The notes under the pieces were generated by a model, which worked only from the letters and a program-made list of their open reading frames with translations, was not told the origin of the DNA and searched no databases. The position numbers were made by a program, and so were the translations under genes. From Brachypodium distachyon (Eukaryota; Streptophyta; Magnoliopsida; Poales; Poaceae): DNA of 64,000 nt. The stretch covers positions 31,053,001 to 31,117,000 of the forward strand of contig NC_016131.3 of the NCBI RefSeq assembly GCF_000005505.3. Reading direction: 5' to 3'. The stretch's first letter is position 1; each line of letters begins with the position of its first letter. Positions 11,411-23,690 of this stretch are shown here, piece after piece.

Positions 11411-11795
11411 TAGATTAATATATAGTAAATACTTTCTTTATCTCAAAAACAAAATTCTCAATTTACCACCACAGAAAATTAAGCAAAAATATTCATTGAT
11501 GGAGTAACTAAAGAGATTAACATCCATGATTGGTAAACAACAAACATGCATGACGACGGCAGATGATACATGAAGGGAATAGGGATTACATGGTGGCAAG
11601 CAACAAAACTAAAATAAAAATGGATTACTAGAAAAATGCATGCAGCTTGAACTAAATCTCGGTACATAGGAGGATCTGTGAGCAGATCCCTGATGAACCA
11701 TGGCACACAACCAACAACCATGCATATGCCCTCAGAGCATCCTCACGCTCGCGCGTCGTCATGTTGAGCGCAGTATGCCTGATATTCTTGAAGGT

Positions 11796-12377
11796 TCACC
11801 AGGTGCAGGTTGGCGTCGCGAGGTACGATTCTTCGACTGCCTCGATGTAGACTGGCTCTGGGGGTATCGAGCGGACGAACGTAATCTCACAACCTGGGCC
11901 CTCGACGGTGAACGGCGGCTGCTCCGGGAACTCCTCTACCGGTGGCACCGGCACCCTGGCGAAACGCAAGAGACAAGCAGGAACAGGACGACCGCCGCCG
12001 TCCGCCTCCCTGTAACGGAGCGCCTGTGCGGCCAGCTCGTCATCGAATTCGGCACGTAAGGCGGGAGACGGAGTTTGCTGGAAGTTTGGGACGGCATGGC
12101 GTCCCCCCGACAGCATCCCCCTGGCAGCCAGCTCGTAGGCGCAAGCGGCGAGCTTGAGGGACGGGAACGTCCCAAGCCAGACCTTGCGCCCCGCGACCTT
12201 GTCCCGGATCTCAGCAGCGTACCTGCCATTCGCCAACGTCCTCACCCCCTTCAAGTTCTTCTTGGGTTCTCCTCCGAAAGCCTGGCACATCTCCTCCCAA
12301 GCGCTGTTCTTCGCCGCCTCCTCGGCCTGTGCCGCAAGCTGCTCCTCTGCGTACATCTTCTTGAACCTAGCTAGCAT
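11796..12377 (-). CDS. AP2/ERF-like protein, tandem copy 3 (diverged)
   Basis: This complete intronless gene encodes 193 residues. It has a longer charged N-terminus with KKMYAEEQ, the shared motif AWEEMCQAFGG at about residues 26-36, and an AP2-like domain at about 41-99 (LKGVR, RYAAEIRDK, KVWLGTFPSLKLAA, YELAARGML, PNF). The shared SPALRAEFDDEL and PACLLRF motifs follow, then a Pro/Glu-rich C-terminus quite unlike the Ser-rich tails of copies 1 and 2. It keeps the AEIR arginine that the other two copies lost, so it is closer to a normal ERF domain, but the WGK turn is missing (LANGRY). It is the most diverged member of the array and probably the oldest duplicate. Its acidic, proline-rich tail could act in activation, but that is inference. 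Confidence 0.85.
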   Translation of the reverse strand: MLARFKKMYAEEQLAAQAEEAAKNSAWEEMCQAFGGEPKKNLKGVRTLANGRYAAEIRDKVAGRKVWLGTFPSLKLAACAYELAARGMLSGGRHAVPNFQQTPSPALRAEFDDELAAQALRYREADGGGRPVPACLLRFARVPVPPVEEFPEQPPFTVEGPGCEITFVRSIPPEPVYIEAVEESYLATPTCTW

Positions 12378-14600
12378 ATTGAGGACGGTGGATGGGTGGG
12401 GAGGGCAGATCTACCGGGGGGGGTCAGCCTGAAAGAGGAGGAGGGCCGGGGGAAGAAAGCCGTGTTTTTAATGCTCCAGCAAGGGGCCAGGGATACGCGA
12501 GCATGCGCTATTGATTCCAATTTTGTCTTCGTCGCATGGTCCCCACCCCCTCCTGCTGTTTCTCCTGCAGAGCCTGTCATCAGGTGACAACGTCATCGTT
12601 GGCGTTACCTACTCCCCGGCCGTGGTGTCGTGCTATCTATCTGCTTGGATACCGTTCAGCTTCTCCGGGTGATTACAAGTTCGACGTCGTTCTACTATCA
12701 GTGAATATTGTGGCACATTTGACTCTCAGTGATCTGACGGATCCCATCTACCGGTTTATCACAAGTTAGCTACTAGCTGCATGTTATAGTGTTATCTAAT
12801 TTCTTGTTTGGTTGTTCCAAAACAACCTAGCTACTGCCTCCAAATATATATAAGACGTTCTAGCTAGTTTTGTCGACCTACATATCTTGGTCCTTCTCCG
12901 TATCCAAGGGTCTTAATACCCTTAATATTTCCAACAAGTATCACATGTCATCCAATTAACTTAGACCAACAGTCCAACATCACAACAGTTGTGGCCTAAT
13001 GGATCGAATGCATCTACAAGTGAATGATGCAAGAACAAGTTAAGGACTCAATTTGTGATCATATCCCCTTTAATATTTAAAGGGGGGAAACAGTTACAAT
13101 TGATAGTGATTTTATTGATGTACCACAAGTACATGCTTTGAGAAACAATTAATTAATGATGATATATCCTATAGCATCCGTATGTCTAAGAGAAAAGTAC
13201 TGGAACAATATGTCTCGGTTGATTTTTAATAAAATTGTTCAGATATTGACACACATCCAGAACTATATATACGGTTTTCTGGTCATTCTTGATCAGGAAA
13301 AATAAACATCTCAAATAATACAGATTAATTTAGATATTCCTGCACATTGACGATCGACCTTTAGGTTTTTCGGTCATTTTGTAATTCCATGTACTTATAT
13401 AAGTTATCTTAGATATACTATGCCAAATGTATGAAAATGTTTTTCCTAAGGAGGAAGTATTTTGGGAGTTATCTGTAGGTAATTTTCTCAGGTAATTTTG
13501 AAGAACCAAAACAGACTATTCTTTACTATAAATTAATGATGTCAAAGCAACCATGTTATTTTATTTGACAGTCAATATTGTAATTGAGAAAATCAAAGCA
13601 TTCGATACTCATATGTGTCATAATTCAGTTGGATGCTTGGTTGCAACCGGTACAAGAACTAACGACACGTGTCTAGGTAGTAACCCTTTCTCCATGTGAA
13701 CATAGCTTCCCGCCAATAAGCACCTCAACTCCTAGGGTTCTTAATTATCTTGCTGGTTTTATCCGGTAACGCTTTCCACCTATGCCAAGCTAGATTTCCA
13801 TCAATGAGCTTAATTCAATAATCCTGATATTCTTGTGTTACCGTCCTAATGGTTTTGGCGCCAACAATCAAATACGATGCTAACACTAGCATTTTCACTA
13901 ACTATCAGCTTTCGATAAGCAAAGGATTATATGACAAGACCTATCCATTTTTGTGGTAGAGTGTGGATAGAGAAAAGCTGTTCACCTTTCCGTCATGGCG
14001 TTTCTTCACACTCAAGGGTCCTGATCTGCTTTCAAAGACACTATCAACTGTCCTCCAGACTTATATGTCTTGGCAAATCTGTGGCATATATATGAAATAC
14101 ATCCATAAGTGAGTGGCTGAATTTGTTGTTATATAAACAGAAGGTGAAAATAATTACAAAAGGCTACTTATTTTCTTGATGCAGCTAGCGGGAGTACATG
14201 AGAGGAAAAATAATTAAGGATATACTCCTATATGCAATGATTTATGTCCAAGAGAAAACTACTAGAACAGAGTGCCCCAATTTAGTTACTCTCATGAAAT
14301 TGTTTCTCTTCAACAGAATTAACAGCTTTGCACTTTAGACAGCGATACATCATTACAGGTTTTCATGATCTTACTTTCTGAATGAAATTAATATCTCTAA
14401 CAATGTTGATTACTTTAGATAATGCATACATCAACTACTTAAGGTTTTCTGGCCATTTTGCTTTTTCTTGTGCTAGTAGTGATCGCTGGGGACTATATGT
14501 GCACACGTTCGCTATAAAGGCTGCATCAAGATCAAAGTTGATGTCAGTTTTCAAGATTGAAACTGGTGAGCCTAATTTTCAAGGATCATTTTAGTATTTA
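12378..14600. repeat. Upstream block of AP2-like copy 3
   Basis: This region is homologous, with more divergence, to the other two upstream blocks. About 13320-13560 and 13600-13860 match block 1 at 2740-2960 and 1620-1860, and TTTTCTGGTCATT-type words recur near 13275, 13370 and 14450. No gene is seen. Confidence 0.5.
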
Positions 14601-14942
14601 TTTTTTGTTTGGCATAGTCACCTCAATTAGCTCAACAGGTAGCGTGTCAGGGCATGCATGTGATGCAAGCAAGTGATGCGTGCACTCGCACACAACGGAG
14701 CGAGGTGGAATTTACATCTGGACGAACTTGGTATCTATAAGTTAATTGGAGTGTGGATAGTTGGATCTTATGGAATTGACATGTAAAACCTGTCAATTTA
14801 TTTGATGTCATGCTCCCACATGCAAGCACAGAATGTGTGCTGGGTATCAATGTGTGAGTGGTGGTGACTGGCGCCAATGGTGTCTCAAATTCTCAATGTG
14901 TGAGTGACATTTTTATTCGTTTTTCCTTCTACATTACAATTA

Positions 14943-15265
14943 CAGCCCATTTGGTAACCCACGTTTCATTTCATTTGGTAAATGTGAAATGAAGTCAAAA
15001 AATTATAGGAATTAGATTGGTTGAAAATTTGAATTTCGGATCACGTAACATGTTTGTCTGCCACACGGATTTGTAAAATGAGAGACAAATCCAAAGCAAT
15101 GACGTCTTTTAGAAAAGAATTGGGATTGGGTATAGGTGTGTGATTCCATGGAATTTCAGACTGAATTCATATAGCCAAATAATGTGCCAGCCAAACATGT
15201 TGATTCCTGGAATCCAAAATGAATTATAGGATTCCAGGCCCAAATGATGGGAGCCAAACAAGGTG
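14943..15265. mobile_element. Tourist-like MITE
   Basis: This 323-bp AT-rich, non-coding element has imperfect inverted ends: CAGCCCATTTGGTAACCC at the left, and CACCTTGTTTGGCTCCC read inward from the right. It is flanked by TTA (14940-14942 and 15266-15268), the 3-bp target duplication typical of Harbinger-derived Tourist MITEs. Internal sequence near the ends is also partly self-complementary. The ends are diverged, so the family is not named. Confidence 0.6.
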
Positions 15266-15697
15266 TTAATGACTGGCCATTGGTGTGTCAATGTGTGCGA
15301 CGTGTCCAGAAAAAAAATTGTTACCTCTAAAATGAAAGTAATGTTTCAATCATAACAATGTGCCTATATAGTGATCTGATGTCACGGCCATCTAAATTGT
15401 GGCACTAGTATGTGCGGGAACTCGTGTAACCGTGTAACCTGATGCGCCTCTCATGAAATGTCATTCTCCTAGGAAAGTGCAAACTTTTTTCTCTGTCACA
15501 AACCATACTCGATCACTTTCCTATTTGGATTTCAGTTCAATTCGTGCGCATCATGTTTCTGATATTTTCCCCAAGCAGATCCATCGATTCCTACCTTCCA
15601 TTGGTGTCTTGCACCAACTCCCTATCTACCCCATCCCGACCTCCGTTGTATCGCATTCCATATCTTGTCTTCCTCCCCCTTTGTCTTACACATATCT

Positions 15698-16182
15698 TTT
15701 TTTTTTACGAAATGACACAGCGTGCCGTTCATATATCAAAGAGGGTCGAGAAGAACTCAACCCGGAGGGTAACAATTACAAACAAAACAACAAAAAAGAA
15801 GAACAAGCTAGAGAGGGGGGGGGGGGGGGGCACTAGAACCATGGGACATCATTGTTACCCGAAACCAGGGCACCTAAACCAGAAGTATCAACGAGACCCC
15901 ATAGGGAAGCTTCGGCCTTGATAGCTGAGATTAAACAGGGCGCAGGACGATGAAGACGGTTGAAAATTCTGTTATTCCTCTCCTTCCAAACGGACCAAAG
16001 GGTAAGGATGAAAAGAGACGACGCCGCACGCGAAGACTTGCGACCCATCGCCGCAAAAACCCTGTCTAAAATATGAACCCACCAATGTTTGATCGAAGTG
16101 GGATCAAACCAGCCGGCAGGGTTGAAAACCAACACCTTGCACCAATCCGCAAGGCTACTTGCTGCTACGCCAGACAAGTTTG
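15698..16182 (-). mobile_element. 5'-truncated L1-type LINE with 15-bp TSD
   Basis: This insertion of about 485 bp lies in minus orientation: a T-run at 15698 onward is the reversed poly(A) tail. It is flanked by the perfect 15-bp repeat GTCTTACACATATCT (15683-15697 and 16183-16197). The minus-strand frame at 15833-16177 encodes the C-terminal part of a plant LINE reverse transcriptase (zf-RVT region), including LWSVWKERNNRIFN. A G-run of about 13 bases at about 15817-15830 is in the 3' untranslated part. The element is dead on arrival because nearly all of its 5' end is missing. Confidence 0.92.
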
Positions 16183-16197
16183 GTCTTACACATATCT

Positions 16198-18473
16198 CAA
16201 GTTGGCTACCTGATATATAGCACTATGGCCGGGTGTCCTGGTCCTTGATGAGGTCCGGTGTTCCAATCTTTCAATGAGAACACTCCATCAATTTGGATGG
16301 AGATGATTTTGGAGACTCGACTATACAACACCGACAATGGGACGTGGAAGCAAATGCATGGAAGGTGCTCCGTGATTTCGAAGTTTTGTGCCTAGCTACA
16401 ACATGGCCTGGCATGCCTACATGGGACTCTCTCGTTGGCCAGCCCAATAAATAGTTAATTTATTTTGAAGCAATGTAGTTTACAAATTAATTGAGTGTTT
16501 GGAGGAGTGGATGTCCACCACATGAGTTTAAATCTCACAGTCTGAATTTAGGTTGCTGCAGTTTCGTGATTCACTGACGAGCTTTTTTAAATACTAGATC
16601 ATGATGCGCTCATCAGTTTGGACAGTACAAGGATAGGAAGAACATAAATACGAGGGGACATAAAAGATGAAAGTTAAATTTGCATGTAGTTAATTCATTA
16701 GTACTGTTATATGGGTCTAGCTGCTGGTGAGAGGCGACCATAACGCGACCAGACGATCAATAGCTCTTAAGCCATCAGCGTGTTGCTATGCCCGTCCATT
16801 TTGACATTAGCGATAGGAATTTCCATAAATATATGAAGCCACGAAATATGGAAATTAAATTTGCATGAAATTCTCCGTATATTATTTTTCTAGATGAACT
16901 TCTCCACATATTGGTCACACCTCAAAGAGAAGTAATAGGCTAGAACTTAAACAAGGCAGAAATGTCCATGTTCACAAAAGAAGATATATCCATCTGAAAT
17001 GGGACAACACATGTAAACGGGGATATTTAAGTGGTTCTCGATATAAGTTTGTATGTTTGATCAAAGTGATATGTTTGGTTATAGTTGTAGGTAAAGAATT
17101 AAATAAATCTTTATGCACGCAATCTTGAAAGAGACCTAACAAATATGTTAATAGCAAGATGTCCTTAGTAATGTAGGTGGATGGCATGGTGTTTGTAAGG
17201 ATATATGCCAGGAGACAGAACTAATTCAACAGCACAGAAATACTTGCGAGGAGTGCAAATTAATATCTATTACTTATGAGGTAATTCTCATATAATATAA
17301 ATAATGAGTGGCCTATTTAGCAGGTATACAAGACCTATAAAAAATCAGTGTAACCAAAGAAGACCTAATTAAGTGTAGGACCTTTCCCTCATGCATTGAG
17401 ACGGTCAAAAAGCGTGGCAGGATATATATACCTTGGCTGGTTCTGTTTAACCTAAATTAATTTCAGCGTGGAGGGGTGATTGGCCTTGTAGAATGGAAAT
17501 TCAGTTTTTTGGACCTCTTGAGCATCTTGAAGACATCGTATTAGTATTACTCCAGTCATCTATTGGCCAATCTGTAGATCTGGCAATAGAGAGTAGCTTT
17601 TGGAGACTGAAATGAACAATTCCAAGCTGCAAGGAATATATAGAGGATTCATTAAGTCCCTGGCTATGTTTTAGGTGTCTGGGAAGCCTATGCATCATCC
17701 CGTCATGTTTTCTTTTTCGATGAATGATCAATTATCTCAACTGACACTTCCTGAGAAACGAACAAGGTTTATGTATGTTTGTCTGTCTAATGTCGTACCA
17801 CATCATCAGCAGGGCACATAAAAGCATAAGTGGAATAAGAGAAGGGTAGATATTAAATCGTATTATTTCAGAGGAAGATGTTAGATTACAGAATGAGGAA
17901 TACCGCCGGTGCAGTTACCCATGATGTATTTACCAGAGTGAAGCCACCACAAATCTGGGCAAGGAAGATGGAGTGTTTCGGGCTCTGTTCGCGCCCTCTC
18001 ACTTACTCCCGTGCCTTCTCACCTCCTCCACGATCTTCCGCTGCAAATGAAGTGGCTGCGTTGGGCGGAAGGGCGCGGCTTCGTGGTGGCAATGACAGAT
18101 AGGGAATCCTGCAATGGTGTCGAGGCCGAGGGCGAGGCTAACACATCTGCCATGGCATGGAGGTTGAGGCCTTGAGGGCGAGCAAGAACTGGTGCTGCAG
18201 ACGAAGACAAGGCATCGCCGTCTCTCTGCGGCGGTTCGGGCGCAAAGCTATCGCCCAATTGGGATAATGGGCCGACTCGGCCCAATTAACCAGAGACCTC
18301 CAATTTTTCTTCGGGAGCAGCAGCACTAGGGCAGACAGCCCATCGAACCACAAAGCAGATCGAACGGCCATAGAATGTTCGATCAAGAAAATGGATGGTT
18401 CACGTTACCGATAGCCTGAGATAGCTCCCATAGTGCCCTGTTTTACTGTCCTAAATTTGTAGGACTATTATTT
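16198..18473. other. Intergenic DNA without recognised gene
   Basis: AT-rich intergenic sequence. Short open frames occur on both strands, but none has a recognisable motif, consistent codon bias or splice context. The 17980-18300 part is more GC-rich, but its frames are broken. Nothing is called here. Confidence 0.4.
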
Positions 18474-18539
18474 TTAGAACAATGAATTGCTGCGGTATTT
18501 GTTATTAGGCGACGAGATCGCATGAGTGCACATTATAGT

Positions 18540-18960
18540 CAGTGTAGGCACGAGCCAGCAGCTGAGCAGGCTCGGCTCGAGCTCGACGCCGGCGTCGCCG
18601 TACGTCTTCCTTGCTGCTGCTGCAGGGGGCGGTAGGGTACGTGGTCGCACGGTCTTCGAGGTGGCGTGCTCTTCCCGCCCGCTGATGGCGATACGGGAGG
18701 CCAAGCAGAAGCTTGAGCGCGGGTCGCCGATGACTGGATCCACGGCTACCGCGAGTACTTCTTCGACCCGGCGCGGTTGCCGCTGGACTACGGCACGGTG
18801 GTTGTGCCGGACGGGACGCGAGCTGGCCCAGCCAGCAGCCCGCGGCGCGGCGCCGCATCGTGGGCCGCGGAGAGCTCGGGCTAGACCGAGCCGAATTGGG
18901 CTCGGCCGACGCATACTGGAGCTGGAAATATGGGCTCGGGCCGAGCTGCACAACCTGAGT
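18540..18960 (+). other. GC-rich possible decayed coding fragment
   Basis: This patch is sharply more GC-rich than its surroundings and has long open frames on both strands, as grass first exons often do. One plus frame contains the protein-like run DDWIHGYREYFFDP followed by LDYGTVVVPDG. The adjacent EAKQKLER run lies in another frame, so a frameshift would be needed. The repeated words GGCTCGG and CTCGGGC suggest simple-sequence expansion. I do not recognise the family and give no function. Confidence 0.25.
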
Positions 18961-19339
18961 CATTATAGAGCTCCGTACGTCGAAAGCCCATGCTACAGAT
19001 GGCCTTCGGCACAAAGTTTGGTGCTTTCAAAGGCCCAGTAATATGTTACAAAGTTTGGCCCGTTTGATTCGGATTTCGCAGTTCAGTTCCGCGTGCCGCC
19101 AGCCTCGGCGTCCGCGAGACCAAGGCCGGCGAGCCGGCGACGCGCGCAGGCGAGCAAGTAGCCAACCCACACACGCACGCACGCACCACAGACATGGCCT
19201 CACGTGTGCGTTGGAGGCTATCAGAGGGAACTAGTGGGACATCCTCCTGCTCATGCGTTGTGCCTGACGCAGACGCGCGCCATGTGTTCGTGCAAATGCT
19301 TCTATAGGTGTATACTTGTCGACTGTTGGTAAGCATTTT

Positions 19340-20597
19340 TGGTTCTCAGAGACAAACTTAATTGCTGTCTTTGCGGTCAGTCTCTACAGCAGATGAATAG
19401 ATGAACGTCACGATACTAAATTCATATGCTGAAATCATTTGCCCGGTTTGAGGCCATGCTAGCGTTATCTGTATTTATTGCTCTAGGTGCTCCGCATTGC
19501 ATCCATTAGATAATGATGTCTTGCACAGAGAGGGAAATAGTTGCTGTTGTTATATCTCTCTCGCGATTGTGTTGTTGCTGCTGCAGCGCTGCTTGATACA
19601 ACAACCATGTTCTTTTCACTTTGATAAACACTTCGCTTACTTCGTAGTAATCATGTGTCTTTCATATTTTCCTACAAATTGAGAGCCTTGCGTTCTTCTG
19701 GCTTTTGAAATTTATTCAAATGTCAATTCAGGAATTTCATGTAAAGTCACCCACCTCTTTTGGCTCTTTGACGAAAAGGTGTATGCAGTTGGTAATGTCA
19801 TGGCAACAAGCAGTATCACATTCTTTTATTTTTTCTGATGAACTGATGAATGGTGATATATCTGAATGACGCCTGGATTACCTGTTCAGCTGAACGAAGC
19901 ACAGGTTTGCTGCTTATAAATATATGGAATATCCCTGGCAAAACAAATTGAATACATGTTGCTAGTACCTTAAAGAAGGTAATATTTTTTCTAATTTAAA
20001 CTGTAAGAAATGTGCGATTGCAAACCGAAAGTATATAGGTACATATATTACCTTCGGAGGTCGAACCCTGGTGGGCAGCCAGCATACCTCGCTGGGCTGA
20101 CCACCCGAGCTGAGCTCGGCTCTCAGGGGGTTATCTTTTCTTCTCAAGCATTCCTAGTCCTTCAGCAGACAGGATCACATAATTAGTGTGAAGTGAACCG
20201 TAGGGCCTTCTATGTCTGATCATCAAAATGGGATGATTTGTTTTAGGACATTTATTTTTGTTTTACTTAGTTAGCTTATGTTCGTGCAATCATACATACA
20301 GTTTTGGACAGAATAAGGTTAAAGCCTTTCTCCTGTAATCCTGTGGCACGTTCATGCTTCTGTCAAGCAAGAACTATTTCCCATAAACAAGAGAGCAATC
20401 CAGAACACTCTTTTCGGTAATTTTTATTACATTAGTATTGAAGATGGGAAACTGTTTCTTATTAGGAGATCATTCCTCCATTATTTATTCCAACACACTA
20501 GACACTCAGAGCGGCAGTGCTCTCTGAAAAGAGATGCGTTAACAATTGCACTTCATCAGAAAGATATACAATTCTTGCTCTCATTATCTCATAACAT
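19340..20597. other. Intergenic region upstream of the lipase gene
   Basis: AT-rich DNA with no gene, apart from the tRNA-like stretch at about 20040-20130. The lipase promoter should lie at the right end. A TATTTATT word at about 20480 is a weak TATA candidate only. Confidence 0.35.
20040..20130 (-). mobile_element. Possible tRNA-derived SINE
   Basis: Read on the minus strand there is an A-box-like GAGCTCAGCTCGGGTGG, then about 35 bases further on a B-box-like GGTTCGACCTCC, the spacing expected of a tRNA-related pol III promoter. A T-run near 19985 on the plus strand could be the reversed tail. No target duplication was found, and the aligned stretch does not fold into a full tRNA cloverleaf by eye. 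This could be a Triticeae SINE of the Au type. Confidence 0.4.
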
Positions 20598-22848
20598 ATG
20601 ATTCTACTTAATTTGATGGCTAGGAATTTGTTTCTGCTTAGTTTATTGATTCTTTCGCTTGGCCTTAACTCCTGCAATGCTCTCTCATGGGGGGACAATA
20701 GTTCTATGGATGATATAGGTCAGCGTTGTCCACCTTCACCCCATCCATTTAGTATGTGCAAATCAGAAGCAGCAGCTTTCGGCTATCCATGTGAAGATCA
20801 CAAGGTATGCTTTCAAATTCAGTTTTAGTATTCCATAAGAAAATTCTGCCCTCTTTAAAAGTATACAGCCTATGGCAGGTGACGACAGAAGATGGATACA
20901 TTCTTAGCTTAAAGAGGATTCCTCATGGTCGTTTTGATACGAATTCGACCAATAATACGAGACAACCAGTGCTGTTATTCCATGGGCTTATGGTGGTAAG
21001 GGCATTGTTGGACAAATGTTTTGCCACTGAGTTCCATTCATTACCTGAATCAAATGTGTCGATTGGACAGGATGGTGTTTCTTGGCTACTGGGTACACCA
21101 AAGCAATCACTTGGCTTTCTTCTGGCAGACGGTGGGTTTGATGTTTGGTTTGCCAACACCCGTGGAACTAATACCAGTCGGAACCATACCTCGCTCTCCC
21201 CAAAAGATCCGGTTTTCATCTCAAACCTGATCAAGAACTCAATTTTCTCAGTCGAAAATAAAAATGGAACTCGATTTTCCTTAGACTTTCACTAATAGTG
21301 ATATTTTCAGGCCTACTGGAATTGGACGTGGGACGAGATCGCTGCCTATGATCTTCCTTCCGTGCTTGAGTTGGTCTATAATCACACAGGAGGTCAAAAA
21401 GTACACTATATTGGTCACTCACTGGTGAGCTTATATGTCCCTCTTGAAGATGTCACTGGGTTGACACTTGGGAAGGATGCTGACGCAAATTTTTACTTTG
21501 TATTTTTCTAGGGAACCTTGATTATTCTTGCAGCCTTCTCCGAGCACAAGGTACTACACTTGGTGCGATCAGCTGTGTTGCTCTGCCCAATTGCTTATCT
21601 GAGCAGGACGAAATCCAAACTCACCCGGCTTGCTGCTGAGATCTTCCTTGCAGAAGTAAAATTCTGCTGAACAAACTTGTTGTTTTTGTTAATTACCACC
21701 TGTAAAATTAACATGGTGAATGGTCTAATTGTTTTGTTTGTCTTGTGCAGGCATTTCACTTTCTAGGTTATCATGAGTTCAATCCTGTTGGGTAGGTATC
21801 TTGACTACAAGTTAAGTGTGTCCAGTGGGAAGAAAATGCAGTATGCGCATGTGCGTAATTACCATGGTCCTGCTTTCAGTTTTGCATCTCGCGGCTACTT
21901 ATATCAATTAGAAGTAGAGGTGCAAGTGCTAAGCTTTTCGAGGAGCCCATCGTTATATGAACCTCGATGTGATATCAAAGGTTGCCAAGTAGAAGTCGCA
22001 TACGTTCAGACTTGCCACTCATCTGTTGAAAATCTAAATTTGGTGGATACTTGTATGGTTGTATTGTGCGTGACCAGTTTCGATTTTTACTGTGTTCATT
22101 CAATACTCGTGTTGACTGTTAAGAACGTGCTGCTGCATCTCAGGCCAGTTGCACATGAGATTCTGATCCAAGTATGCGGCAATCCTGAAATTGACTGCTA
22201 CGATTTGTTTTCAGCTGTTGCAGGTACTCTCCTTGCATAATTTTTTCCAGATTCCAAATAATATATGATGTTAAGATAAAATTTGCCCGATATTGTATTA
22301 ACTGTGATTGCCTGGATTTGTCTGCTGGTTTAAGGACCGGACTGCTGCCTCAATACTTCAACTACATGTGCTTTCCTGCAGCATGCTCCACAGTCTACCT
22401 CCATCAAAAACCTTGTTCACTTGTCGCAGAGTAAGAATCCCAGTCAGACAGCTTAAGATTTCTATTATTCAAAGCTTGTGAAGGAACAGGGCTAACTTAT
22501 GTTTTCCCAATTTCCCTGCAATCAGTGGTCAGGCACCAAGGCATCAGAAGGTACGACTACGGCAACGCCAAGGATAACATGAAGCATTACAACCAGCCAC
22601 GCCCCCCACTGTACAACCTCTCATCCATTCCCACCCATGTCCCCATGTTCCTCACACATGGTGGCCAAGACTTCCTCGGCGATGTCCCTGACACCAGGCA
22701 CCTCCTGAGGACACTGGTCAGGAGCCATGACAGCGACAACATTGAGGTGCTGTATGTGCCCGACTATGCTCATGCCGACTTTGTGATAGGTTTTAATGCC
22801 CCACAACTTGTATACGCACCGATGGTCGACTTCTTTCAACGTCACTGA
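20598..22848 (+). CDS. Acid lipase, triacylglycerol lipase 2-like (nine exons)
   Basis: The exons are 20598-20804, 20879-20995, 21071-21211, 21311-21424, 21512-21655, 21751-21791, 22144-22223, 22335-22430 and 22526-22848. All introns are GT-AG and all phases join, giving 420 residues (414 if the in-frame ATG at 20616 is used). A hydrophobic signal peptide (MARNLFLLSLLILSL) indicates entry into the secretory pathway. The middle has the alpha/beta-hydrolase lipase features LFHGLMV, ADGGFDVWFANTRGT and AYWNWTWDE. The nucleophile Ser192 is in GHSLG, split by the intron after Leu193. Asp362 is in HGGQD and His396 in YAHAD, so the catalytic triad is complete. The family is related to animal gastric and lysosomal acid lipases and to Arabidopsis LIP1/MPL1, and hydrolyses acylglycerols or related esters. 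The gene looks intact and functional. The open frame across 21773-22240 is read-through of intron 6. Confidence 0.93.
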
Positions 22849-23690
22849 GGGCTATTACTTCAGGTCTCCATGATCTGCTTCAGCAGTAAATTTCCTTAGC
22901 ATCCTATACAATCAAACCTTGAGACCACATATCAGCTGTCCATGTATATGACTTCTGAGGCGGCAGTGTATGCCTATATTTGTCAGGTTGATCATTTGGT
23001 CAAATACTTCGGTTTCATGTATTAAACTATCATTTGGAACTTCGGTTTCATGTATTAAACTATCATTTGAAAGATGCTGATGAATCTTCTCGGCTGTTGT
23101 CTCATTACTTCCTATTTAAGTTCACTTTTGTGGTTATTTGTGTTAAGTTTATTTCTGAAGGAGTTCGCTACATTCCTTAGTTTTGGCAATCACGTAATAA
23201 GGTTACATAGCTTAATATTATGGTTTTCCTCTCACAAATGTATTATACATATCCATTTGAAACTTGATTAAGAAAGCAGCTATAGCTAGAAACCCAAGAG
23301 TCTAAAAACAGCTCAGCTAAGCGAAGATTATCATGGTCAGTCATAATGTTAACTATATATAGGCACACCATTTGTATCATTCATATGCTTTTTGAACCCT
23401 AACGTCTTGTGAGCTAGCCAAAACACTCATCCACTCCACCTCTTGCCATCGTTCACCCGCAGCTCTCATGTGGCCTGCTTCGGCTTTTTTTTGGGACCGA
23501 AATTCCAAATGTATGTGTAACCATTTGTATTTTTACTCTCTTATATACTGAAAAGGGCATTGTCATCGTCTTGTCGTCATAGCTGTAAGTAACTGCCGTC
23601 AATTCCTCTACCGGCTGATGACATCTCAGTATCGATCTCATTAGCCCGGATACCGTTGTAGGAGGTGCTGGAAGCGAGACGTCCCAGAAT
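22849..23690 (+). other. 3' flank of the lipase gene with a 33-bp duplication
   Basis: This stretch holds the lipase 3' untranslated region and AT-rich DNA. A 33-bp unit starting ACTTCGGTTTCATGTATTAA is directly repeated at 23006-23038 and 23039-23071 with one mismatch near its end. No gene is seen. Confidence 0.5.

Noticed and set aside
20040..20130. Functional tRNA gene
   Set aside because: A- and B-box-like words are present, but no complete cloverleaf or terminator could be drawn.
21773..22240. 155-codon frame inside the lipase gene
   Set aside because: It is mostly intron 6 read-through. Splice junctions before and after it restore the conserved lipase frame.
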